A DNA stretch of 6,813 bases, from the NCBI GenBank assembly GCA_030672805.1, contig DAOVFR010000137.1:1-6813 (forward strand), read 5' to 3'. The DNA comes from Candidatus Krumholzibacteriota bacterium (GTDB lineage: Bacteria; Krumholzibacteriota; Krumholzibacteriia; Krumholzibacteriales; Krumholzibacteriaceae). The position numbers and the translations under genes were made by a program. Shown here piece after piece: positions 1 to 6,476 of the stretch; the stretch's first letter is position 1, and each line of letters begins with the position of its first letter. Below the pieces are notes generated by a model, which was not told the DNA's origin, searched no databases, and saw only the letters and a program-made list of their open reading frames with translations.

Positions 1-598
1 CGTACTCCTCTTTCGAGAAAGGCAGGTTCCAGTAATCGGCGCCGCCCTTACCGTACCTCGATGCTTTGAATGCTATATCCGTGTCAACGGAATCTGCGTG
101 CACCGATATCGAGATCGCGTCATAGAAGTAGAGATGCTCCCTTGAGAAATGTTTCCGTATCGAATCCGATAGTGACGGTGATGTCAATGGACCCGTGGCT
201 ACGACGCTGCAGCCTGCCATCGAGAGATCGTTCTGCGTGCTCCGTTCCATTGATATCCTCGATTCACTATCGACGGCAACGGTTACCAATCGCGCAAACT
301 CTTCCCTGTCTACGGCGAGTGCATGGCCCGCCGGAACCCTCGCCTTCTCCGCGATCCCGAGAAGCCGGCATTTAAGCCTGCGCAGCTCCATCTTGAGAAG
401 TCCCGATGCCGTTTCGGGGTTTTCCGATTTGAGTGAATTGCTGCAGACCAGCTCGGCGAGATAGGAGGTGCGGTGAACCGGAGTCGGTTCTGCCGGCCTC
501 ATTTCAACAAGGCGGACCCCGATTCCCCTCCCGGCCAGCTGGAGTGCGATCTCCGACCCTGCCAGGCCGCCGCCAATCACGGTGACCTCATTTTTCAA
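1..598 (-). CDS. trmFO: TrmFO, folate/FAD-dependent tRNA (uracil-54-C5)-methyltransferase, N-terminal part
   Basis: The product is a cytoplasmic flavoprotein that methylates U54 in the T-loop of tRNA, using 5,10-methylene-tetrahydrofolate as carbon donor and reduced FAD. About 199 residues are visible; the family is usually about 430-450, so the C-terminal half lies beyond position 1. Visible marks are the dinucleotide-binding loop VIGGGLAGSE (residues 7-16), EMRP (32-35), AELVCSNSLKSE (48-59) whose Cys52 matches the catalytic-region cysteine near position 53 in B. subtilis, VPAGHALAVDRE (88-99), VATGPLTS (133-140) and YFYDA (157-161). I chose the TTG at 598-596: it overlaps the topA stop (TTGA), has GAGG seven bases upstream, and gives MKNEVTVIGGG, as expected for the family. 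A later GTG (583-581) would cut into the first beta strand. The overlap implies translational coupling to topA. Family assignment is firm; the start is very likely. Confidence 0.95.
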   Translation of the reverse strand, partial: MKNEVTVIGGGLAGSEIALQLAGRGIGVRLVEMRPAEPTPVHRTSYLAELVCSNSLKSENPETASGLLKMELRRLKCRLLGIAEKARVPAGHALAVDREEFARLVTVAVDSESRISMERSTQNDLSMAGCSVVATGPLTSPSLSDSIRKHFSREHLYFYDAISISVHADSVDTDIAFKASRYGKGGADYWNLPFSKEEY

Positions 599-2793
599 GG
601 AGTGACCTCGGACTTGCACGCGGGACACTTGAGAAAATGTCCCTTTTTCTTCGATGATTTCTCGACGAGATAGGTCTCTTTGCACTGCGGGCAGAATTGC
701 GACGTGGGTTTGTCCCAGCTCGCATAGTTACATGCTGGATAGCGTGTGCATCCGTAGAAGATCTTGCCCCTCCGTGTGCGTTTTTCGGCGATTTCACCCG
801 TGCAGCCTTTTCTAGGACAAGCTATGCCGAGTGTCGCGGCTTCCGTGTATTTACATTCGGGATAGTTCTGGCAAGCGATGAATCTTCCGAAACGTCCCTG
901 TTTGTACGCGAGGGTTCCACCGCATTTCGGGCACTCCTTGTCTATCTTCTCTTCTCCCTCGACCGAACGCGTAAAGCGGCATTCGGGAAAGCCCGGGCAG
1001 GCAAGGAACGGACCGTTCCTGCTCCACTTCTTTACGAGTTTGCTGCCGCAGTTTTCGCAAGTTTCATCTGTCTCTTCCTGCATCAACTGCTTCAGCTCGG
1101 CCTGCTTTTCCTTGACCTTCTCCAGATCGGCGGTCAGTGGATCGAAAAAGAACCTCACGACATCATGCCATTCTTTATCTGTCTCTTCGATCTTGTCCAG
1201 CTCGGTCTCCAAGCGCGCCGTAAAATCCACCTCGAAAACGTCCCTGAAAAGACTGTCGAGTGTCTGCCAGACCTTTTCCCCGAGATCGGTGGGAAACAGT
1301 GTGCCTTTTTCTTTACTGGCGTAGTCCCTCGACTGAATGATGCTTATGATACTGACATACGTGCTCGGCCGCCCGATTCCCTTGTCCTCGAGTTCCTTGA
1401 TCAACGAGGCTTCGGTATACCTCGCCGGAGGCTCGGTGAAGTGCTGGAACTTGTCCAGCTCCCTGATCGAGAGGAACTCACCCGAGCGGATTTCCGGAAT
1501 CCAGGTATCGCTCTCCGGCTGCCTGTCCTGCATGATTGCCAGGAAACCGGGATGCTTCAGTCTTCTCCCGTTGGCTCTGAGGAGAAAACGCTCGCCGGCG
1601 GCTATGTCGATTTCCTTGACCTCGTACACCGCGGGAGCGGCCAGCGATGCAAGGAACCGCTTCCACACGAGCGTGTAGAGCGCGAGTTGATCCCTGCCGA
1701 GGTGTTTCTTGATGTCATCCGGTGTCCTGAAACAATCCGTCGGCCTGATAGCCTCGTGCGCATCCTGGGATGACTTTGCCTTCTTGAAACTCCTCTTGCC
1801 CCTGTATACGGTGTCCGGACCAATGCGCTGCTCGATGAATGATATACCCTGCCGGTATGCTTCGTCGCTTACCCGTGTGGAATCTGTACGCATATAGCTG
1901 ATCAGCCCGGCCGATCCTTCCCTTCCGAGCTCGACGCCCTCATAGAGCTGCTGGGCGATCACCATCGTTTTTTTCGCGGAGAATCCGAGGCGTCCCGCCG
2001 CGTCACGCTGCAGGGTGCTGGTTATGTACGGTGGCTGCGGGTTCCTCTTCTTGTCCTTTTCACGTACTTCCGTCACTTTCAGCGTTTCGGCCTTGATCGC
2101 CGACAGAACGCTTTCCGCCTCGTCCCTGCTTGCAAGCTCCGGCTTTTTCCCATCGACCTTCAGGAGCCTGGCTGGAAACTCGACGTTACCGGCAGTCTCG
2201 AGCACCCCCTCGATGGTCCAGTACTCTGCAGGCGTGAAGTTCCTGATCTCATTTTCGCGCTCGCAGAGCATGCGCAGTCCTACGCTCTGGACACGGCCGG
2301 CGCTCAGTCCCTTGTAGAAGATCCTCCACAGTACCGGGCTGACGAGATACCCCACTAGCCTGTCGAGGATACGGCGAGCCTGCTGCGCGTCGACCTTTTT
2401 CATATCAACGTCAATCGGATTCTGTAACGCTTCATGAAGGGCCTTTTTCGTGATTTCGTTGAAGATGATTCTCTTGATCGGGATGTCGGTTTTCCGGTTG
2501 AGGATCTCCCTGAGGTGCCATGCGATGGCTTCTCCCTCACGGTCCATATCCGTCGCAAGAAGTATAGTGGAGCTTTTCGCTACCTCGCTGCGGAGTTCCC
2601 GGATAATCTTTGTCTTGCCCTTGACGGTGACATAGGTTGGTTTGAAGTCCTTCTCGATGTCGATGCCCAGCTTTCTCTCGGGGAGATCCCTGATATGTCC
2701 GACTGATGCCCTGACCTTGTAACCCCGGCCAAGGTATTTCGTTATGGTTTTAGCTTTTGCGGGAGATTCTACGACGACAAGTACTTGATCCAC
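595..2793 (-). CDS. topA: DNA topoisomerase I (type IA) with four C-terminal zinc ribbons
   Basis: The enzyme relaxes negatively supercoiled DNA by cutting one strand through a 5'-phosphotyrosine. The product is 732 residues from the GTG start. The Toprim domain begins with VVVESPAKAKTI (Glu9, the same number as in E. coli) and has the acidic set ATDMDREGEA (Asp82, Asp84, Glu86). The core follows with AQQARRILDRLVGY, GLSAGRVQSVGLR and SYMRTDSTR, whose Tyr300 is the expected nucleophile, then GIGRPSTYVSII. The C terminus has four four-cysteine ribbons: Cys579/582/599/605, 621/624/641/647, 659/664/682/688 and 701/704/723/726. The frame stays open to a TTG at 2811 (six more residues), but AAGGAG sits six bases before the GTG at 2793 and the GTG start gives the normal short N terminus. 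It follows smg by 14 bases and its stop overlaps trmFO, so the genes are probably cotranscribed. No defects are seen. Confidence 0.97.
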   Translation of the reverse strand: MDQVLVVVESPAKAKTITKYLGRGYKVRASVGHIRDLPERKLGIDIEKDFKPTYVTVKGKTKIIRELRSEVAKSSTILLATDMDREGEAIAWHLREILNRKTDIPIKRIIFNEITKKALHEALQNPIDVDMKKVDAQQARRILDRLVGYLVSPVLWRIFYKGLSAGRVQSVGLRMLCERENEIRNFTPAEYWTIEGVLETAGNVEFPARLLKVDGKKPELASRDEAESVLSAIKAETLKVTEVREKDKKRNPQPPYITSTLQRDAAGRLGFSAKKTMVIAQQLYEGVELGREGSAGLISYMRTDSTRVSDEAYRQGISFIEQRIGPDTVYRGKRSFKKAKSSQDAHEAIRPTDCFRTPDDIKKHLGRDQLALYTLVWKRFLASLAAPAVYEVKEIDIAAGERFLLRANGRRLKHPGFLAIMQDRQPESDTWIPEIRSGEFLSIRELDKFQHFTEPPARYTEASLIKELEDKGIGRPSTYVSIISIIQSRDYASKEKGTLFPTDLGEKVWQTLDSLFRDVFEVDFTARLETELDKIEETDKEWHDVVRFFFDPLTADLEKVKEKQAELKQLMQEETDETCENCGSKLVKKWSRNGPFLACPGFPECRFTRSVEGEEKIDKECPKCGGTLAYKQGRFGRFIACQNYPECKYTEAATLGIACPRKGCTGEIAEKRTRRGKIFYGCTRYPACNYASWDKPTSQFCPQCKETYLVEKSSKKKGHFLKCPACKSEVTP
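606..609 (-). promoter_or_regulatory. Shine-Dalgarno site for trmFO
   Basis: GAGG lies inside the last codons of topA, seven bases before the TTG at 598. It is the sequence reason for choosing a TTG start that overlaps the topA stop codon. Any change here would also change TopA near its C terminus. Confidence 0.6.
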
Positions 2794-2799
2794 TCGTAT

Positions 2800-2805
2800 C
2801 TCCTT
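2800..2805 (-). promoter_or_regulatory. Shine-Dalgarno site for topA
   Basis: AAGGAG stands right after the smg stop codon (TGA, 2810-2808) and six bases before GTG 2793. This is the strongest ribosome-binding site in the smg-topA junction and decides for GTG 2793 over the in-frame TTG 2811, which has only AAGG four bases upstream. If TTG were used, the site would lie inside the coding region. Confidence 0.7.
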
Positions 2806-2807
2806 GC

Positions 2808-3248
2808 TCAATGCACCTTGCCGTCCGGTCCCGCAGCATCCAGCGCGGATTCTTCGGGCAGGTTGAATACGTAGCGCGATGCCAGATCCTTGATCTCGCT
2901 GACCGAGACGGGAGGCATGAATTCGAGGCTGGCATTCTCGATGATCAGGCCGAGCTGGGTTTCCGAAATCCAGCCTAGACGGCGCAGCCTTAAAAGATAA
3001 CCCTGGGCCGGTGTGGACAGTATAAGCTTTTCCGATTCTCCCAGCACCCTCGTTTTGGAACCGAGTTCTATCGACACACCGGCATCCTGGAAATCGTCAT
3101 CAAGATTCAGCATGTTGAATGCCTGCCTGATCTCGTCGGCCGAGTACCCCATCTCCATCAACTCATTTTCAAGGTAGAAAGGATCGAAATACTCGATCGA
3201 TTCGGGATCCATAAGGTAGGCGATGATATCCTTGATACGTTCCTTCAT
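2808..3248 (-). CDS. smg: Smg/DUF494 family protein
   Basis: This is a 146-residue acidic, mostly helical cytosolic protein that I match to the Smg (DUF494) family, whose biochemical role is not established. The resemblance is one of pattern: a short N-terminal helix (MKERIKDIIAYLM), then a segment with ELMEMGYSADEIRQAFNML (29-47) like the helical 'GF..EI..AL.WL' part of Smg, then TRVLGESEKLILST (66-79) and QGYLLRLRRLGWI (82-94) like the 'R.Y..EE...L....RGFL..L...G' part, then a C-terminal helix near 115-130. The E. coli family member sits between dprA and the topA neighbourhood, so the position next to topA supports the call. The ATG at 3248 has GAGG seven bases upstream (3259-3256). It begins 50 bases after secA with no hairpin terminator between, and ends 14 bases before topA. 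No signal peptide, membrane segment or catalytic motif is visible. The alternative is an unrelated small helical protein. Confidence 0.7.
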   Translation of the reverse strand: MKERIKDIIAYLMDPESIEYFDPFYLENELMEMGYSADEIRQAFNMLNLDDDFQDAGVSIELGSKTRVLGESEKLILSTPAQGYLLRLRRLGWISETQLGLIIENASLEFMPPVSVSEIKDLASRYVFNLPEESALDAAGPDGKVH

Positions 3249-3298
3249 CGAATAACCTCGGAATTCAACTTCCTGTTAACGGCCAAACTGAATAATGC

Positions 3299-4516
3299 TC
3301 AGACTGAGGCCTTTCCGCAACATTTTTTATACTTTTTACCGCTGCCGCACGGGCAAGGGTCGTTCCTTCCGACCTTCCGTTCCGATTTGAAGGGCAGGCG
3401 TTTTCGCGCATCTTCCGGGCCTGTTCCTCCTCGAGCTTCGGCGACCCGGGCCTCCGGACTCTTAGGCGTTGGGGTGCTGTAGGCATTCAAGACCTGGTGA
3501 ACCGCAACGTTCTGCTTCCTCTGCTTCCCTTTCTCCTCTCCCCTTTCGATATCGAGGCGGGCATGAAACAGGCCCCAGAGAATCGACCTGTCTATATCGT
3601 CCAGCATATCGGAAAATATCTGGAAGGCCTCCTGCTTGTACTCGATCAGCGGGTCTTTCTGGGCGTACGACCGAAGAAATATCCCCTCCCTCAGGTAATC
3701 GAGTTCATAAAGATGATCCATCCACTTTTCGTCGATACTCTGGAGCATGATCATCTTCTCGAACTGAACCATGATATCGGGTGGTATTGTTGATTTCCTG
3801 ATCTCGAAGGCCTCCAGGGCGCGTGAGAGGAAGAAATCTCCCAGTTTGTCGGCATCCTTGACAGAGACGTCCGGTAGTGCAGAAGTATCGAAGGAGATGA
3901 GGAAAATGCTTTCCAGATCGTTTGACGCTGCTGTCACGTCCCATTCTTCCCACGGGATATCGTCCGGTGCGAACCGCCCGACGATATTCCCGGTCACATC
4001 CTCTGCCAGCCTCTTGATCTGTTCATCCAGATTCTCGCTCCTCATGATTTCATTGCGGCGTCCGTAAATAACCTCGCGCTGCTTGTTCATGACATCATCA
4101 TATTCGAGAAGTCTCTTCCGGATCCCGAAGTTGTACATCTCTACACGCTTCTGGGCTTTGGAGATGGCCTTCGTAATGAACGGGTGGGTAATCACCTCTC
4201 CTTCCTCGATACCGAGCCTGTCCATGACACCCGATATGCGTTCCGATCCGAAAAGGCGCATCAGGTTATCTTCGAGCGAGATAAAAAACCGCGAGGCTCC
4301 CGGGTCACCCTGCCTGCCGGCTCTCCCCCGGAGCTGCCTGTCGATCCTCCTGCTTTCGTGGCGTTCCGTTCCGATGATGTGAAGTCCGCATGGCACATCC
4401 TCCATGCAGTCGGTACGCATACGTGGGTTGGGACAGGTATCGCATTCATTCGGGGTCTCGCAGTAGATACAGCACCGCTCACACTGGAGAACCGATTTAT
4501 CCAGCTTGATATCGGT
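3299..4516 (-). CDS. secA: SecA preprotein translocase ATPase, C-terminal part (after the in-frame TGA)
   Basis: This is the continuation, in the same frame, of the secA gene whose 5' part ends at the TGA 4519-4517. It codes for 405 residues (614-1018 of the full protein numbered from TTG 6355). It starts TDIKL, completing the conserved NMAGR-G-TDI motif, then has a cysteine-rich insertion (625-656), the second half of the helicase core with GTERHESRRIDRQLRGRAG (662-680) and GRQGDPG, the helical wing and scaffold region with LQSIDEKWMDHLYELDYLRE (from about 871), a charged low-complexity linker, and the SEC-C zinc motif GRNDPCPCGSGKKYKKCCGK (Cys1001, 1003, 1012, 1013), which binds SecB or phospholipid in relatives. 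The first usable ATG (4420) has no Shine-Dalgarno site, and a protein starting there would lack the Walker A motif. The rest of the frame is intact and well conserved, which argues against an old pseudogene. Confidence 0.93.
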   Translation of the reverse strand, partial: TDIKLDKSVLQCERCCIYCETPNECDTCPNPRMRTDCMEDVPCGLHIIGTERHESRRIDRQLRGRAGRQGDPGASRFFISLEDNLMRLFGSERISGVMDRLGIEEGEVITHPFITKAISKAQKRVEMYNFGIRKRLLEYDDVMNKQREVIYGRRNEIMRSENLDEQIKRLAEDVTGNIVGRFAPDDIPWEEWDVTAASNDLESIFLISFDTSALPDVSVKDADKLGDFFLSRALEAFEIRKSTIPPDIMVQFEKMIMLQSIDEKWMDHLYELDYLREGIFLRSYAQKDPLIEYKQEAFQIFSDMLDDIDRSILWGLFHARLDIERGEEKGKQRKQNVAVHQVLNAYSTPTPKSPEARVAEARGGTGPEDARKRLPFKSERKVGRNDPCPCGSGKKYKKCCGKASV

Positions 4517-4518
4517 TC
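4489..4518 (-). repeat. Perfect 8-bp inverted repeat starting within the secA TGA
   Basis: On the coding strand GAACCGAT (4518-4511) is the exact reverse complement of ATCGGTTC (4496-4489), with a 14-base loop between. The left arm begins at the second base of the TGA codon. The arms encode conserved SecA residues on the left (TD) and the beginning of the cysteine-rich insertion on the right. The arms do not depend on the T of TGA: a GGA codon would keep the same stem. It may be chance. Confidence 0.6.
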
Positions 4519-4519
4519 A
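4517..4519 (-). other. In-frame TGA replacing the invariant glycine of SecA NMAGRGTDI
   Basis: The codons read ATG GCC GGC CGC TGA ACC GAT ATC, that is NMAGR-stop-TDI, where every SecA I know has NMAGR-G-TDI. A single G-to-T change from GGA gives it. The frame is open and conserved on both sides, so there is no indel. The upstream bases GGCCGGCC form a G+C-rich palindrome. Confidence 0.97.
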
Positions 4520-6355
4520 GCGGCCGGCCATGTTCGTCGCTATCGTTACGGCTCCACGCTTTCCCGCAAACTCGACGATCTCCGCTTCGTGCTGGTGATA
4601 CTTGGCGTTCAGGACGTTGTGTTTGATACCTTCACGCTTGAGCATCCTGCTCAGAGTCTCCGAAACCTCGACCGTCACTGTGCCGACGAGAACGGGAAGC
4701 CCCCGCTCATTAAGACGTTTGATTTCCTCTATGATCGCACTGTACTTCTCCCGTTTTGTCCGGTAGATGACATCGTCATAATCGATCCGCCGCACCGGTT
4801 TGTTCGTCGGCACGACGTTTACTGTAAGGTCGTAAATCTTGTGGAATTCCTCTTCTTCGGTTTCGGCTGTACCGGTCATGCCGGCAAGCTTCTCGTACAT
4901 TCTGAAGTAGTTCTGCAGGGTGATCGTTGCCAGCGTCTGTGTCTCTCCCTCTATCTTCACGTGCTCCTTTGCCTCGAGGGCCTGGTGAAGTCCCTCGCTG
5001 AACCGTCTCCCGGGCATCAGTCGCCCCGTGAACTCGTCGACTATAAGGACCCTGCCGTCCTGCACCACATAGTCGACGTCTTTCTCGAAGAGCGTATGAG
5101 CTTTGAGCAGCTGAGAGAAGCTGTGAATGATATCGTTTTTCTCTGCGTAGCGCCGGTAGACGGCATCTCTCTTCTTTACCTTTTCCTTTACATCCAGGGA
5201 GGAATCCGACTCGATCTTTTTCACCTGGAGGCTGAGGTCGGGCAGTACGAACATCTCCCTGTCCTCGGGAGACAGCGTTTCCCGTCCCATGTCGGTGATG
5301 TCGATCGTGTTGGCCTTCTCGTCGATGACAAAGTACAGTTTCGCGTCCAGTTCGTGCAGGCTTTTCTCCCTCATGTAATCGGCTTCCACCCGGAGCATCA
5401 GCTTCTCGAACCCTTTCCGCTTTCGAAGCTTCATGAACCTGTTGTTCTTCGGGTCGCCCCGCCGTGCGAGAAGCAGCATCTCGCCAATTTCCCATTTGTT
5501 TTCGAGCTCAGCCTCCGGGGTCCGTTCCACCGTGGACATGAGATCGTTGATCATTCGCTTCTGATTCCTGACTAGTTTCTCCACCTTGTCCCTCAGAAAT
5601 ACGAAGGTATTTGACTGGGATGATCCGGATACGGGGCCCGAGATGATGAGCGGTGTTCTCGCCTCGTCAACCAGGACGCTGTCCACCTCGTCCACGATCG
5701 CGTAGTGATGCTCTCGCTGAACCTGGTACTCGCTTGCCAGCTTCATGTTGTCTCTCAGGTAGTCGAACCCGAACTCGTTGTTCGTGCCGTACGTGATGTC
5801 GCATGCATACACTTCCTGCCGCTCGGCGGGGGACATTTCGTTCTGCAGGTATCCGACCGTCAGTCCGAGGAACCGGTAAACCTCACCCATCCATTCAGCG
5901 TCACGGCGAGCCAGGTAATCATTTACCGTAATGAGATGGGCTCCCTTTTTGTTCAGCGAGTTCAGGTAGAGGGGCATTGTCGCAACGAGCGTTTTCCCTT
6001 CCCCGGTGGCCATCTCCGAGATCGTTCCCTGATGCAGTGTGATTGCACCGGCGATCTGCACGTCGAACGGGACCATGTCCCACGTGGTTTCGCGCCCTAC
6101 GACTTCCAGGTTCCGGCCGATTAACCGCCTGCAGGTCTCATACACGAGTCCGAACGCCTCCGGAAGGAGATCGTCCGCTGTCTCACCCTGCCGGATGCGC
6201 GAGACGAATTCCTCTGTCTTTAACGGAAAGTCTTTATCATCCAGTTCCCTGTACCTTTCCGCCCATTCCTTGACCTCATCGATCGTGGACGATAGGTTCT
6301 TCATCAGACGAATTTTTCTGTCTCTAAAAACCTTGCTCATCAAGCCTTTGAACAA
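4517..6355 (-). CDS. secA: SecA preprotein translocase ATPase, N-terminal part (up to the in-frame TGA)
   Basis: SecA is the ATPase that pushes unfolded preproteins through SecYEG at the inner membrane. This part covers 612 residues, followed by TGA where codon 613 should be glycine. Visible in order (numbered from TTG 6355): MATGEGKT Walker A (115-122), the start of NBD1 with YGTNNEFGFDYLRDNM, the Walker B/DEAD-type DEVDSVLVDEARTPLIISG (222-240), an insertion of about 55-60 residues relative to E. coli before YFVIDEKANTIDITDMGRE, then DEFTGRLMPGRRFSEG (440-455), GMTGTA (492-497) and VTIATNMAGR (603-612). The whole gene would encode 1018 residues, against 901 in E. coli. I chose TTG 6355 because GGAGG lies eight bases upstream and MFKGLMSKVF matches the family's N terminus; ATG 6370 lacks a Shine-Dalgarno site and overlaps this one. 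Without the C-terminal part the protein lacks half of the motor and cannot be functional, so either the TGA is an error or it is read through. Confidence 0.95.
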   Translation of the reverse strand: MFKGLMSKVFRDRKIRLMKNLSSTIDEVKEWAERYRELDDKDFPLKTEEFVSRIRQGETADDLLPEAFGLVYETCRRLIGRNLEVVGRETTWDMVPFDVQIAGAITLHQGTISEMATGEGKTLVATMPLYLNSLNKKGAHLITVNDYLARRDAEWMGEVYRFLGLTVGYLQNEMSPAERQEVYACDITYGTNNEFGFDYLRDNMKLASEYQVQREHHYAIVDEVDSVLVDEARTPLIISGPVSGSSQSNTFVFLRDKVEKLVRNQKRMINDLMSTVERTPEAELENKWEIGEMLLLARRGDPKNNRFMKLRKRKGFEKLMLRVEADYMREKSLHELDAKLYFVIDEKANTIDITDMGRETLSPEDREMFVLPDLSLQVKKIESDSSLDVKEKVKKRDAVYRRYAEKNDIIHSFSQLLKAHTLFEKDVDYVVQDGRVLIVDEFTGRLMPGRRFSEGLHQALEAKEHVKIEGETQTLATITLQNYFRMYEKLAGMTGTAETEEEEFHKIYDLTVNVVPTNKPVRRIDYDDVIYRTKREKYSAIIEEIKRLNERGLPVLVGTVTVEVSETLSRMLKREGIKHNVLNAKYHQHEAEIVEFAGKRGAVTIATNMAGR

Positions 6356-6363
6356 GTCCGGCA

Positions 6364-6368
6364 CCTCC
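6364..6368 (-). promoter_or_regulatory. Shine-Dalgarno site for secA
   Basis: GGAGG is followed by eight bases and then TTG 6355. It overlaps the ATG at 6370-6368, so it cannot serve that ATG, and no other purine-rich site precedes the ATG. It therefore sets the start at TTG. Confidence 0.65.
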
Positions 6369-6379
6369 ATTTAGTCGGA

Positions 6380-6408
6380 AAAATAATAAACAGGTGTCCT
6401 GATATCAA
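6380..6408 (-). promoter_or_regulatory. Possible sigma-70-type promoter for the secA operon
   Basis: TTGATA (6408-6403, five of six bases of the -35 consensus) is followed after 17 bases by TATTTT (6385-6380, four of six of the -10 consensus) in an A+T-rich stretch. A better -10 match, TATTAT at 6388-6383, would have only 14 bases of spacing. Transcription would begin near 6373, leaving a very short leader before the secA Shine-Dalgarno site. The assignment rests on consensus only and the organism's sigma factor preference is unknown. Confidence 0.35.
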
Positions 6409-6427
6409 TGTTCCCGCCATGTCCTGA
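6395..6427 (-). repeat. Direct repeat TCAGGACA upstream of secA
   Basis: TCAGGACA occurs at 6427-6420 and again at 6402-6395, 25 bases apart. The second copy lies between the proposed -35 and -10 boxes, where a regulator could act. Two 8-base copies in a 120-base gap may be chance, and no regulator can be named. Confidence 0.3.
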
Positions 6428-6476
6428 GACCTCATCGGGGCATCGGTATGGGGCGGTTTCCTTTCATGCTTTCACT

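Noticed and set aside
697..1773. Plus-strand open frame of 358 codons opposite topA
   Set aside because: Antisense shadow of topA with no recognisable protein pattern and no ribosome-binding site.
3299..4420. Separate gene starting at ATG 4420
   Set aside because: No Shine-Dalgarno site precedes it, and it starts inside the conserved SecA frame within the cysteine-rich insertion. It is the 3' part of secA.
4517..4519. UGA reassigned to glycine, as in Gracilibacteria/SR1 (code 25)
   Set aside because: The beta-propeller gene, secA, smg and topA all end with TGA at the expected protein ends, with the next gene's start or Shine-Dalgarno site placed to match. Reading those as glycine would run the proteins into neighbouring genes.
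4517..4519. Selenocysteine at the secA TGA
   Set aside because: The position is an invariant glycine of a helicase motif, with no cysteine homologues known to me, and the hairpin would exist without the TGA.
4184..5575. Long plus-strand open frame of 463 codons opposite secA
   Set aside because: It is the antisense of a highly conserved gene, has no recognisable domain, and its sequence is explained by secA codon usage.
6420..6476. Transcription terminator after the beta-propeller gene
   Set aside because: I see repeated CCGATG words, but no G+C-rich hairpin followed by a T run on the minus strand.
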